From positions 10,462,501 through 10,526,500 of the forward strand of contig NZ_JAPNKA010000001.1 in the NCBI RefSeq assembly GCF_026626635.1: a stretch of DNA of 64,000 nt. The letters run 5' to 3'. Each line of letters opens with the position of its first letter. Within the stretch, counting starts at the first letter, position 1. This document shows, piece after piece, positions 1 to 8,245 of this stretch. A program made the translations under genes and the position numbers. Source of the stretch: Archangium lansingense. Lineage in GTDB: Bacteria > Myxococcota > Myxococcia > Myxococcales > Myxococcaceae. The notes beneath the pieces were generated by a model, which was not told the DNA's origin, made no database searches, and saw nothing but the letters and a program-made list of their open reading frames with translations.

Positions 1-1
1 G

Positions 2-634
2 ACAGTGCGGCTGTGGGACGTGAGCACGGGCAAGTTCCGACCCCTGGACGGGCACACGGACGCCGTGCGTGCCGTGGCCTTCTCCCCGACAGGCGATCTT
101 CTCGTCACGGGCGGAATGGACCAGCTCGTGATCTTCCGGCAGCTGGAGAGTGGCCAGAGCCCAGGGGAGCTGAAAATCAGCCAGCTCCGTCACCCCCAAG
201 ACACGAACAGTGGAGGCGTCCTGGAACTGCGCTACTCGCCTCGGGGTGACGTGGTGGCCGGCCGCAACAAGAAGGATGGCCGCGTGATGTTCTGGAACGG
301 GCGAACGGGAGAGCCGCACCCCGAATCCCGAGGACACCAGGGAGATGTCCTGGGCCTCGCGTTCTCGCCGGATGGGACCCGCCTGGCCTCGGCGAGTCTC
401 GACAAGACCGTGCGGCTTTGGGACGTGACCACCCGGGAGAGTCGCGCGCTGCGAGGCCACACCGGACAAGTGGAGGCGGTGGCCTTCTTCCCGGACGGCA
501 AGAGCCTCGCTTCCACCGGTCAGGACGGCAGCATCCGGCTCTGGCCGGACGACCTGCCCCTGGAGCCGGAGGCCCTGCGCGCCTGGCTGAAATCCTTCAC
601 GAAAGACACGCCGCCGCCGAACTCCTGGCATTGA
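2..634 (+). CDS. WD40-repeat protein, C-terminal part
   Basis: This gene enters from the left edge, so its start and upstream domains are not visible. The frame reads straight in from base 2. It holds at least three WD40 blades, each with the GH...V..(A/L)AFSPDG...LAS....D...(R/I)LW pattern. The clearest cover roughly codons 15-45, 110-145 and 150-185. It ends in a tail of the type LPLEPEALRAWL, which in my experience closes WD40 regions fused to myxobacterial Ser/Thr kinases or other signalling proteins. The propeller would mediate protein-protein contact. What lies N-terminal (kinase, NTPase or nothing) cannot be told here. Confidence 0.85.
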   Translation, partial: TVRLWDVSTGKFRPLDGHTDAVRAVAFSPTGDLLVTGGMDQLVIFRQLESGQSPGELKISQLRHPQDTNSGGVLELRYSPRGDVVAGRNKKDGRVMFWNGRTGEPHPESRGHQGDVLGLAFSPDGTRLASASLDKTVRLWDVTTRESRALRGHTGQVEAVAFFPDGKSLASTGQDGSIRLWPDDLPLEPEALRAWLKSFTKDTPPPNSWH

Positions 635-720
635 GAAGGAGCGTGTGCGGGTAACCGGTTGAGTCAGAGGCTGAAGTTCCCTAAAGCCGGAAGCACACCC
701 CTCCAAGGAGAGTGCTTCGT

Positions 721-1134
721 ATGAGGAAGTTGCTTCGCAGCCTGCCGGCGATCCTGTCCCTCCTGCTGCCGGGCCTGGCCACCGCCGAGACGACCTGGGT
801 CATCACGTCCTCCGTGCCCGTGGTGGGGGCGGGCGGCGGCTCCGTGTATCACCAGTTCAAACTGAACACCGGCGTCTGGCCGGTGGCGCCGGGCCACTCG
901 GCGGGCGTCGCCTACACCTGGGACGGTTGGCAGACCACGAATTGGGGCACCCTGCAGTGGCAGTACAACCAGCCCAACGCCTACGGCTCCAAAGACGAAG
1001 TGTGGGCGGGCAACTTCAACGTCCCGCCCTGGGTGAGCCCCATCGTCATCGAGTACTCCATCTACGTCGATGACGCGTCCGGCACTCGGACCTGGAACAA
1101 CAACAACGGCTCGAACTTCGTCTGTACCCCGTAG
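721..1134 (+). CDS. Secreted CBM21-like carbohydrate-binding protein
   Basis: A 137-residue exported protein with a signal peptide at about residues 1-22 (cut after ATA). The mature part is a single beta-sandwich-sized domain. It carries YTWDGW at 65-70 and TWNNNNGSNF at 124-133, which match the hallmark (Y/F)TFDGW and YWDNNNGxNY segments of CBM family 21 glycogen/starch-binding modules. No catalytic domain is attached, so it is probably a free secreted binding protein. The ATG at 721 was chosen over an in-frame GTG at 712 because AAGGAG at 705-710 touches the GTG but is 10 bases from the ATG. The exact polysaccharide is unknown. Confidence 0.75.
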   Translation: MRKLLRSLPAILSLLLPGLATAETTWVITSSVPVVGAGGGSVYHQFKLNTGVWPVAPGHSAGVAYTWDGWQTTNWGTLQWQYNQPNAYGSKDEVWAGNFNVPPWVSPIVIEYSIYVDDASGTRTWNNNNGSNFVCTP

Positions 1135-1251
1135 TGAGCGCCGACCCCTGAGACCGTGGGGTTGATGTGCTTCGGGTGGTACTCCGGCGTGTGCCCCATC
1201 GGGTGCCCAGGCGTTCCTGATGGGGAGGAGCCGAAGAGCGTGCGCACAAAA

Positions 1252-1279
1252 GGCCCCAGGTTCCAGAGAACCTGGGGCC
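1252..1279. terminator. Strong intrinsic terminator hairpin
   Basis: A perfect 12-bp stem (GGCCCCAGGTTC at 1252-1263 with its complement at 1268-1279) encloses a four-base loop. On the minus strand the stem is followed by TTTT, so it should end the leftward gene that stops at 1334. It also lies after the rightward gene that stops at 1134 and may serve both. Confidence 0.8.
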
Positions 1280-1333
1280 CTTGCCGTGCTCAAGCCCAAT
1301 CCCTTACCACGCGGGCCAAGGTGAGACCCTCTT

Positions 1334-2143
1334 CTACCCGCGCTCCGGGGACGGCTCCCTTGGACCGGAGGGGGGCTTGGTGCCACCACTCACGGTGAAG
1401 CCGTACTTGTCACCCAGCATCTTCAGCGACCTGAGCCCCGGCTTGCCGTTCGCAGCGGCCCTGGAGACCCCGCACTTGCGTTGCCACGCGGCGTACGCCT
1501 TCGTCGTGCGGTCGTCGAAGGTCCCCGAACCGGACGAGGAGTCTTGGCCCAAGGCCTTCGCGAGTGCCTTCTGGACGATCAGGACGCTCGGGTTCTTCTT
1601 GCCCGGCTGCACGTCGGCGACCTTGACCTCATGGGACCCGGGCTTCTCGAGCTCATCCTCGATGTCGTCGCCCTTCCCGCCCGGCTTTGCCTCGAGCTCA
1701 TCCTCGATGCCGTCGTCCTGCGCGCCCATCTCGGAGCTGTCCTCCTCGGCGGAGAGGCCATCCGGCGCCTGACCTTCCAGCTCGCTCAGCTCGTCATCGT
1801 CGCCCGGAGAGCGTTCCTCGCCTCTCAGCTTCGCCTCATCGAGGTCGAGCTCGACCTCGAGGCCGACGACGCACCTCCCGGCCTTCCCCTTGCGCATCCT
1901 CATCTGGATGCCCTCGAAGAGGGCGGGGAACGGAGCTTCCTGCCCCTTCGATTGCACCTCTCGCGTAGAGCCCTGCCCATTCCCCACCGACTGAGACTCA
2001 TCGACATCCAGGCCGGAGTCGTCACTCAGCTCGGCTTCGTCCTCCATCCCCACCATTGGCTCATCGAGGTTCTGCTCCTCGAGTGACAGCTCACGATCGT
2101 CGATGGAGTTCTGCATCTCCCGCTCGTTCCTCTGCTCACCCAT
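1334..2143 (-). CDS. Acidic protein with C-terminal peptidoglycan-binding-like domain
   Basis: A 269-residue protein without a signal peptide or membrane segment. Residues 1-170 are highly acidic and low-complexity, rich in D, E, S and G, with a repeated IEDELE at 146-151 and 161-166. Residues 186-248 resemble a PG_binding_1 three-helix domain (SVLIVQKAL, a TFDDRTTKAYAAWQR helix, then a final helix). AGGAGG lies five bases before the ATG. The next gene upstream on the same strand is an endolysin-like enzyme that also has a PG-binding module. Both may therefore act on cell walls, possibly as non-classically released factors. That functional link is inferred only from adjacency. Confidence 0.7.
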   Translation of the reverse strand: MGEQRNEREMQNSIDDRELSLEEQNLDEPMVGMEDEAELSDDSGLDVDESQSVGNGQGSTREVQSKGQEAPFPALFEGIQMRMRKGKAGRCVVGLEVELDLDEAKLRGEERSPGDDDELSELEGQAPDGLSAEEDSSEMGAQDDGIEDELEAKPGGKGDDIEDELEKPGSHEVKVADVQPGKKNPSVLIVQKALAKALGQDSSSGSGTFDDRTTKAYAAWQRKCGVSRAAANGKPGLRSLKMLGDKYGFTVSGGTKPPSGPREPSPERG

Positions 2144-2402
2144 GGCATCCTCCTGTGCGCTCTTGTGGTGTGATGCTTTGCGCTGTTGTGGTGTTATCGA
2201 CGGTTACTTCGCTCCTTTCGTTGCTGGCCATGCCGCGCTGGCCAAACCCTCATGACTGCCGCGGCCTCAGAGATGGAGCCACTCCATGCCTGATGTGATG
2301 TGGTAGCGGCCCGCGCCCCATGCCGGCGTTGCCAACACGCTCGACAAGAAGGGCGCGGGCGCACCTCTTCCAACCTTGGCTCCGCCGCTGCGCAAGGGAG
2401 GC

Positions 2403-3620
2403 TTAGGCCAACACCTTGAGCGCGCGGCTGTAGAACGCCTGGCGATGAGCCAATCCGTTGAACCCGCCGTTGATGCGACGAGTGATCTCACGGAAGTTGC
2501 CCTGGTCCGCGTAGCGATTCAGCTTCCGCGTGTTCCAGAACCACCCCGCCGTGCGGAAGCCCACGTTCACAGCGGCAGCACGCTTCGGGTGGTTGACCAG
2601 GTCGAGCTTCAGCGCATTGCCCGCGGCGCGGTAGTTGTTGCGGCCGGTGAGCTGGATGGGGCCACGGCCCTTGAAGCGCCTGCCGTCACCCGGGCGGATG
2701 TTCCCGAGATCCTTTCGCCCCTCATACGCTGCGCCCGAGGCCAGCTCCTCGAAGTACCGGAGCTCGCCGCTCTCGTGGGCGAGCTGCGCGAGGAACGCCG
2801 CCCGCCGCTTCCGCGTGGTGATGCCCGCCTCCTGCATCGCCCTGTTGAGGTGAGGCAGGCACTGCGTCGCCCGCGGGGTCGTCAGGTGCGGCATGATGGC
2901 CTTGAGCTGTGCCAGCGTCACTCCGCCCTTCGTTGGCTTGGGGTCAGGCTTCGGCCGGGGCTTCGCGCCACCCGGCTTCGCGCCCAGCTTCGCGAAGGCT
3001 GCGCGTGTCAACGGCCCGTAGAAGCCCGTGGCTGGCACGCCATGCTTGGCCTGGAACTGCTTGAGGGCCTGTTGCGTCTGCGGGCCGAAGATGCCCGGAC
3101 CCGTGTTCAGCTGGGCCTGTGTCATGTGGCCCAGCTTCACCAGGACGGCCTGGAGCTGCTTGACGTCCGGTCCCTGCATGCCACGCTTCAGGTTCCTCGT
3201 GGGCATCCCGGCGGGAGGTGGCGGCTTCGGGGAGGGACGCGGCGCGCCAGGCCCCTTCACCCAGCCCCAGTGCCGGGTGTCGTTTCGGGCCGCGGCGCGA
3301 ATGCTGATATGGCAGTGATGGGTGTGCGGATTGGACCCCCGGTAAGGCCGCCACCCGCGTCCATCCCTGGAATTGATTCGCTTGTTCCAGATGACGTAGG
3401 TGACCCGGTTGTCCTTCAGCGCGTGCTGGGCGATCACCGTGCCAGTCGCGCCCGATGCTGGATCGTGGGTGATGTCGACGGCGTTGCCCACGTTATGGTC
3501 TGACTTGGTCCGCTGGTGACGAGCGTCACCCATGATGCCATCGGAGGCCTTCTTCCTGCGGGGCCAACGTGCGTTGGCGTCCTTCAATGCCTGTCGAGCT
3601 GCGGGTGCAGGCGTTGCCAT
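2403..3620 (-). CDS. Three-module endolysin-like enzyme (M15-like, PG-binding, GH19)
   Basis: A 405-residue predicted peptidoglycan hydrolase. Residues 25-110 look like an M15/VanY-type zinc peptidase domain, with SDHNVGNAVD at 40-49 giving a His and an Asp ligand and HCH at 102-104 giving a further His. Residues 145-212 are a PG_binding_1 domain (GMQGPDVKQLQ, FGPQTQQALKQFQ). Residues 235-405 are a GH19 lysozyme/chitinase-like domain with the catalytic-type AHESGE at 281-286 and KGRGPIQLTGRNNY at 317-330. Proline-rich linkers join the parts. There is no signal peptide. The ATG at 3620 has AAGGAGGT four bases upstream, and a longer in-frame start at 3710 lacks such support. No other phage genes lie nearby. 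Confidence 0.88.
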   Translation of the reverse strand: MATPAPAARQALKDANARWPRRKKASDGIMGDARHQRTKSDHNVGNAVDITHDPASGATGTVIAQHALKDNRVTYVIWNKRINSRDGRGWRPYRGSNPHTHHCHISIRAAARNDTRHWGWVKGPGAPRPSPKPPPPAGMPTRNLKRGMQGPDVKQLQAVLVKLGHMTQAQLNTGPGIFGPQTQQALKQFQAKHGVPATGFYGPLTRAAFAKLGAKPGGAKPRPKPDPKPTKGGVTLAQLKAIMPHLTTPRATQCLPHLNRAMQEAGITTRKRRAAFLAQLAHESGELRYFEELASGAAYEGRKDLGNIRPGDGRRFKGRGPIQLTGRNNYRAAGNALKLDLVNHPKRAAAVNVGFRTAGWFWNTRKLNRYADQGNFREITRRINGGFNGLAHRQAFYSRALKVLA

Positions 3621-3853
3621 GGATACCTCCTTGCGTTGGGGTTCCATGGGTGGAGGGGGGTGGGCGCGAACGTGATACCCAGCCCACCTCTCCAGCAAGA
3701 GAGGGCGCATGCGCCACCCGGCTCTGACACTCCCCTAGCGCTCGCCTGACGGGCAACCCTCGAAAGTCGTCGTGCACCTTCGAGCCCTGGCTCCGGGCCT
3801 CGTCGTGTCCCGAGAGCCTTCCGTTCACCCTCGAGCCAAGGTAGAGGCCGCCC

Positions 3854-4516
3854 ATGGCGAGCGCGACATGGCGAGAGGACTTGAAGGCCCTGCTGGATGG
3901 GATGGACACCTGGGCCCGGCAGCGGGGATGGCGGCTGGTGCGGGAGGCGCCCCTGACGCGCGAGGAGGTGGATGCGCTGCCTCACCTGCTGTCCGATTAC
4001 CCGTACGAACTGCCGACGCCCTACCGCGAGGAAGCCTTCGTCGTCCCAGAGAGCTACCGCGAGTTCCTGCTGCTGCACCGTGAGGTCCGGCTGGAGCACC
4101 AGTCAGACGGGGAGGAGTGGGAGACCTATCGCCCGTTCCACGTCTGGGCGCCCACGCTGAAGTCCCTCACGGCCTCGTGGACGCCCTCCGGTACAACGGT
4201 GGATGACCGGGAAATCACGACCACGGACCTGATTTCCTTCGCGGACGCGTACTTGGGCGTCGAGGCTGCACGCTGGTGCTTCTACACGCGCACGGAGCCG
4301 AAAGGCGGCGAGCTGCCCCTCCTCCTGGAGGACAACGACTACGAGGCGCTGGCGGGGCACTACGTGGATGACGGCGAGTGGTTGGACTCGAACGCCCCAC
4401 TGACGTTCGGGTTCGACAGCTTCGAGGCCTGGTTCACCCGGCTGTGCGCCGTGGTGCGCCGCGAAGACCTGGACCTGAACGACTACCTCGCCGTGGGCAA
4501 CGCAATGCTCGAGTGA
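3854..4516 (+). CDS. SUKH/SMI1-KNR4-like protein (possible immunity protein)
   Basis: A 220-residue soluble acidic protein with no signal peptide. The segment VPESYREFLLLH at about 63-74, followed by alternating hydrophobic strands and a late DSFEAWF helix, is what SMI1/KNR4 (SUKH) proteins show around their conserved PxSY/LP..Y..FL core. Many bacterial SUKH proteins are immunity proteins against nuclease or other toxins, but no cognate polymorphic toxin is visible here. The gene diverges from the endolysin-like gene. The family call rests on one weak motif and general fold features, so it is tentative. Confidence 0.5.
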   Translation: MASATWREDLKALLDGMDTWARQRGWRLVREAPLTREEVDALPHLLSDYPYELPTPYREEAFVVPESYREFLLLHREVRLEHQSDGEEWETYRPFHVWAPTLKSLTASWTPSGTTVDDREITTTDLISFADAYLGVEAARWCFYTRTEPKGGELPLLLEDNDYEALAGHYVDDGEWLDSNAPLTFGFDSFEAWFTRLCAVVRREDLDLNDYLAVGNAMLE

Positions 4517-4577
4517 GCTCCGGCGCCTGGGCCAGGCCGCCCCCCCTGGCTCGACGTCACGCCAGACGTCCGGTACC

Positions 4578-5246
4578 GTGGAGCCCGTGGAAGAAACGCA
4601 CCGCGAGAGCGCCGAGAGGATTCGTTCCCTGCTCTTGAACGCTCAGGCAACCCCGGCTGTGTTCCGCACGGCCCTGACGAGTGTTCCACCTGCCGAGCGG
4701 GATGCCTGGTTCGATCGGGTCTTGGGGCTCGACTCGTCTCCCGACGATGGCCCCGAGCTTCCGCGAGGCTGCGTTCCCTACCTGCCCTGTCCCGTCGATG
4801 CGCTCCTTCGGATGGTGGAGTGCGCAGGGGTGCAGGCTTCCGACGTGTTCGTCGACGTTGGCTCGGGCGTGGGGCGGACTGCCGCGCTGGTGCACCTCTT
4901 GACCGGGGCCGCGGCGATTGGCATCGAGATCCAGCCTGCGCTCGTCCGCGCCGCACGTGCGCTCACAACGCGCTTGAACGCGTTGCGCTTTTCGCCCGTC
5001 CAGGGTGATGCGGCGGTGCTCACCAGTTACATCACCATCGGGTCGATCTTCTTCTTGTACTGCCCATTCAGTGGCGAGCGCTTGGAGAAGGTGCTGGACA
5101 ACCTCGAGTCCATCGCGCGCACGAGGCCGATTCGCGTCTGCTGTGTCGATCTGCCACTGCCGCCCCGCCCGTGGCTCACGTTCGCGGCGCCGCCCTCTGG
5201 GGACCTCACGGTCTATCGCAGCACCCTGCTCGACAAGGGGTTCTGA
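4578..5246 (+). CDS. Class I SAM-dependent methyltransferase
   Basis: A 222-residue protein with a class I Rossmann methyltransferase core. Motif I is VFVDVGSGVGR at about 90-100, followed by an acidic strand end, IGIEIQ, that should hold the SAM ribose. A later strand (IFFLYCPFSG) sits at the motif IV position. The N-terminal 60 residues are helical and may form the substrate cap. The gene starts with GTG. Its stop codon directly abuts the stop of the convergent oxidoreductase gene (5246/5247). The substrate cannot be told; the architecture resembles DOT1/histone-methyltransferase-like bacterial homologues. Confidence 0.75.
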   Translation: MEPVEETHRESAERIRSLLLNAQATPAVFRTALTSVPPAERDAWFDRVLGLDSSPDDGPELPRGCVPYLPCPVDALLRMVECAGVQASDVFVDVGSGVGRTAALVHLLTGAAAIGIEIQPALVRAARALTTRLNALRFSPVQGDAAVLTSYITIGSIFFLYCPFSGERLEKVLDNLESIARTRPIRVCCVDLPLPPRPWLTFAAPPSGDLTVYRSTLLDKGF

Positions 5247-6233
5247 TCAGCGTCCTCCCCCCTCGTCCGACACGGTCAGCACCACCTTGCCCACCGTCTC
5301 GCGCCCCTCCAGCCGCCGATGCGCCTCAGCCGCCTCGGCCAGCGGGAGCTTCAAGCCGATGAGGATCCGGAGTCTTCCCTCCGAGACATCCCGGATCAGC
5401 GACTCCAGGGACTGGTGATTCAGCCCGGGAGGATGCACGGTGTGCAGCCAGTACGCACTCACCTTCAGGGACTTCTCGAAGAGGGCCTCCACGTCCACCG
5501 GTGGCGGGGAACCGCTCGCCGAGCCATAGCTCACCAGGTGGCCGAAGGGCGCCAGTGACTGGAGGCTCCCCGCCCACGTGCTCGCGCCCACCGCGTCCAG
5601 GACGAGGTCCACGCCCCGGCCTCCCGTGCGCCGGTGGACCTCCGCCACCACGTCCTCGTGGTCGTAGCGGATGACCTCGTCCGCGCCCAGCTCCCGGACG
5701 AGCCGGGCCTTCGAGTCGCTCGACACCGTGCCGAAGACGCGCGCACCCGCCGCCTTCGCGAGTTGCACCGCCAGCACGCCCACGCCCCCCGCTGCGGCAT
5801 GGACGAGCACGGACTGCCCCTCGCGCACCTGCCCCACCGTGCGGACCAGGTGGTACGCCGTCAGCCCCTGCACCGGCACGGCGGCCGCGACCTCGAAGGA
5901 CACGCCGTCGGGCAGCAGGACAAGCTCGCTCGCCGGAGCCTTCACGCGCTCGGCGTAGCCCCCGGTGGTCAGCACGATGGCCCGCCGACCCACGAGGGCC
6001 TTGTCTACGCCCGGACCCACCGCCGAGACGACTCCCGCAGCCTCGCTCCCCAGGATCCGCGGCAACGGCACCTGGGCGTCATAGAGCCCGCGCCGCCGCT
6101 CCGTATCCGCGAAGTTCACACCTGCCGCGTGGACCCGGAGCTGGACCTCACCCGGTCCCGGCTCCGGTTCTGGCACCTCATCGAGACTCAACACCTCGGG
6201 CCCACCCGTCCGGTGGTAGCGAATTGCTCTCAT
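5247..6233 (-). CDS. NADPH:quinone oxidoreductase family protein (zinc-free MDR)
   Basis: A 328-residue medium-chain dehydrogenase/reductase. It has the N-terminal GroES-like domain (GPEVL...PGPGEV..RV.A.GVN..D) and the cofactor motif AAGGVG at 147-152. The catalytic and structural zinc cysteines of alcohol dehydrogenases are missing, as expected for quinone oxidoreductases that reduce quinones or enones with NADPH. The start at 6233 gives the family-typical MRAIRYHRTGGPEV N-terminus; the frame stays open for 42 codons further upstream, but these look non-coding. The LysR gene lies 77 bases upstream on the same strand and could be co-transcribed. Confidence 0.88.
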   Translation of the reverse strand: MRAIRYHRTGGPEVLSLDEVPEPEPGPGEVQLRVHAAGVNFADTERRRGLYDAQVPLPRILGSEAAGVVSAVGPGVDKALVGRRAIVLTTGGYAERVKAPASELVLLPDGVSFEVAAAVPVQGLTAYHLVRTVGQVREGQSVLVHAAAGGVGVLAVQLAKAAGARVFGTVSSDSKARLVRELGADEVIRYDHEDVVAEVHRRTGGRGVDLVLDAVGASTWAGSLQSLAPFGHLVSYGSASGSPPPVDVEALFEKSLKVSAYWLHTVHPPGLNHQSLESLIRDVSEGRLRILIGLKLPLAEAAEAHRRLEGRETVGKVVLTVSDEGGGR

Positions 6234-6310
6234 GGCGGCCTCATATAGCGGGGCACATGCAACGCCGCCCGGCCTTCTGGCTCGGCCCGGGTCCCTGAAC
6301 GCCGAGTTCC

Positions 6311-7207
6311 CTAACCCGCCATCTCCCGGGCGAAGCGACGGGCCAGGAAGTCGATCCACGCCCGGAGCTTTGGAGCCACGATCCGCCCAGGCGCGTGGAC
6401 GGCCCAGATGGTCATGTCGGGAAGCGCATACTCATCGAGCACCGTCACCAACCTGCCGCTCCGCAGTTCCTCGGACACCACGAACCGGGGGAACTGCCCG
6501 AGCCCGATGTGCGCGAGCACCGCGGTCTTGAGGGCCAGACTGCTGTTGGCCTGCAAGGGACCCGCGACCGGGACGAGGAACTCCCCCTCGGCCCCGCGCA
6601 GCCGCCAGGTCGCTCCCGTGGACAGATACGCATACTGCACGCACCGGTGTTGGCGCAGGTCCTCGGGTCCGCGGGGTGTGCCATGTCTCTTCAGGTACTC
6701 GGGTGTCGCGCACACCACGCGCCGCGCGATGGCGAGCTTCCTCGCGATGAGCGACGAGTCCGGGAGCTGGGCGATGCGGATGGAGACATCGAAGCCGTGC
6801 TCGACGATATCCACCATGCGGTCATCGAGCTGAAGATCGAGGGTGACTTCCGGATAGCGCTCGAGGAACTCCGGGACGGCGGGGACGACATGCAGGAGCC
6901 CGAAGGTCATGGGCGCGCTCACACGCAGCCGGCCGCGAGGCTTGCCCCTCAGCCGCAGTACCTCCGCCTTGGCCGCCTCGAGCTCGTCGGCCATGCGTCG
7001 GCAGCGCACGTACAGCGCTTCACCCTCGGCCGACAGGGACAGCTTGCGCGTCGTGCGGTGAAGGAGCCGCACACCGAGCGTCTCCTCCAGATGCATGACC
7101 TGCTTGCTGACCGTCGCCTTGGACACCCCCAGCGAGCGAGCCGCGGCGGTGAAGCTCCCGGTCCGCACCACCTCTGCGAAGGCGAAATAGAGACCCACGT
7201 CCTCCAT
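6311..7207 (-). CDS. LysR-family transcriptional regulator
   Basis: A 298-residue LysR-type regulator. The N-terminal winged helix-turn-helix covers about residues 5-62 (FAEVVRTGSFTAAARSLGVS, then SKQVMHLEETLGVRLLHRTTR). The type-2 periplasmic-binding-like effector domain runs from about residue 88 (GRLRVSAP) to the end. The ATG at 7207 was preferred because GGAG sits seven bases upstream; the in-frame GTG at 7213 is only one base from it. The gene diverges from the NAD-dependent reductase at 7358, the usual arrangement for a LysR regulator and its target. The 150-base gap holds nested dyads that could be its binding site. Confidence 0.92.
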   Translation of the reverse strand: MEDVGLYFAFAEVVRTGSFTAAARSLGVSKATVSKQVMHLEETLGVRLLHRTTRKLSLSAEGEALYVRCRRMADELEAAKAEVLRLRGKPRGRLRVSAPMTFGLLHVVPAVPEFLERYPEVTLDLQLDDRMVDIVEHGFDVSIRIAQLPDSSLIARKLAIARRVVCATPEYLKRHGTPRGPEDLRQHRCVQYAYLSTGATWRLRGAEGEFLVPVAGPLQANSSLALKTAVLAHIGLGQFPRFVVSEELRSGRLVTVLDEYALPDMTIWAVHAPGRIVAPKLRAWIDFLARRFAREMAG

Positions 7208-7223
7208 TGGCACTCTCCGGGAA

Positions 7224-7250
7224 ACAATCCTTTTCGATTCAGCGAATTGT
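7224..7250. promoter_or_regulatory. Candidate LysR operator in divergent promoter region
   Basis: Between lysR and the divergent reductase gene, ACAAT (7224-7228) and ATTGT (7246-7250) form an inverted repeat that encloses a smaller dyad, ATTC-AGC-GAAT. LysR proteins favour partly palindromic T-N11-A sites in such positions. This is a visual match only; no binding evidence exists. Confidence 0.35.
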
Positions 7251-7357
7251 GTCCACCAGGGGAAACACCCATAACCACTTCATGACGGGCCGAGGGATCC
7301 GACCGGCTCGAGGGGGTGTGGATGAACCACCCTGAACATGGAGGGAGGAAGGTCGTC

Positions 7358-8233
7358 ATGAAGATCCTTGTCACTGGAGCAACGGGGTACATCGGTTCGG
7401 CCGTGGCGGAGGCACTGGCGCGTGCTGGACATCAGGTTCAGGGGCTGGCCCGCTCGGACGGCGCGGAGCACACGCTGCGGTCGCACGGCATCCACCCCGT
7501 TCGCGGAGACCTCTCGGATACCGCCGCGCTCGCGGCGCTCGTCCAGGGCGTCGATGCGGTCATCTGGGCCGCGACCGCCAACAGCGAGGAGGTGGATGCG
7601 CCCGCCGTCGCGGCGATGCTGGAGCGGATGGCGGGAACGGGAAAGGCCTTCCTCTACACGAGCGGCATCTGGGTGCACGGCGACACGGAAGGAGTCGTGG
7701 CGGACGAGACCCGTCCGCTGAACGCGGCGAAGCTCGTCGCCTGGCGTCCAGCGGTGGAGCGCCGGGTGCTCTCGACTCCCGGCATCCGGGGCATCGTCCT
7801 CCGCCCCGGGCTCGTCTACGGGCGCGCGGGTAGCATCCCGGCAATGCTGGTGTCCTCCGCCCGCGAGGGAGATGCGGCCCGCTTCGTGGGCACCGGAGAG
7901 AACCACTGGCCCGTGGTGTTCATCGAGGATCTGGCGGAGCTGTACCTGCGCGCCATCGAGCAGGCTCCCGCGGGAACGGTCCTCCTTGCCGTGCAAGGCC
8001 CTTCGGTGAAGCTGAAGGACATCGCCACCGCGGCGAGCCAGGGGGCTGGGAAGGGAGGCAAGACCGTCTCCTGGCCCCTGGAGGAGGCCCGGAAGCAGCT
8101 CGGTGGCTTCGCCGATGCGCTGGCGCTCGACCAGCAGTTCTCCGCCCGCCGGGCCGAGCAGCTCCTGGGCTGGGTGCCCAAGGGCCCTGGCATTCTGGAG
8201 GAGCTCAGCCGCGGCTCCTACGCGCGGCGCTGA
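7358..8233 (+). CDS. NAD-dependent epimerase/dehydratase family protein (atypical SDR)
   Basis: A 291-residue extended/atypical short-chain dehydrogenase. The nucleotide-binding motif GATGYIG stands at residues 7-13 (GxxGxxG). A central strand, FLYTSGIWVHG, is in the place of the catalytic Ser/Tyr segment, but the usual YxxxK is not evident. This is typical of atypical SDRs that act on sugar nucleotides or of NmrA-like sensors. The ATG at 7358 follows a strong GGGAGGAAGG. An in-frame upstream GTG at 7316 is unlikely. The gene is divergent from, and probably controlled by, the LysR gene. Confidence 0.85.
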   Translation: MKILVTGATGYIGSAVAEALARAGHQVQGLARSDGAEHTLRSHGIHPVRGDLSDTAALAALVQGVDAVIWAATANSEEVDAPAVAAMLERMAGTGKAFLYTSGIWVHGDTEGVVADETRPLNAAKLVAWRPAVERRVLSTPGIRGIVLRPGLVYGRAGSIPAMLVSSAREGDAARFVGTGENHWPVVFIEDLAELYLRAIEQAPAGTVLLAVQGPSVKLKDIATAASQGAGKGGKTVSWPLEEARKQLGGFADALALDQQFSARRAEQLLGWVPKGPGILEELSRGSYARR

Positions 8234-8245
8234 AGTACCGACAGC

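Noticed and set aside
2311..2356. Complementary CCCGCGCC and GGCGCGGG between the endolysin and acidic-protein genes
   Set aside because: The arms are far apart (about 35 bases) and such GC-only matches are common by chance in this composition.
2403..3620. Prophage remnant suggested by the endolysin-like gene
   Set aside because: No integrase, holin, portal, capsid or tail gene and no attachment-type repeat occurs nearby.
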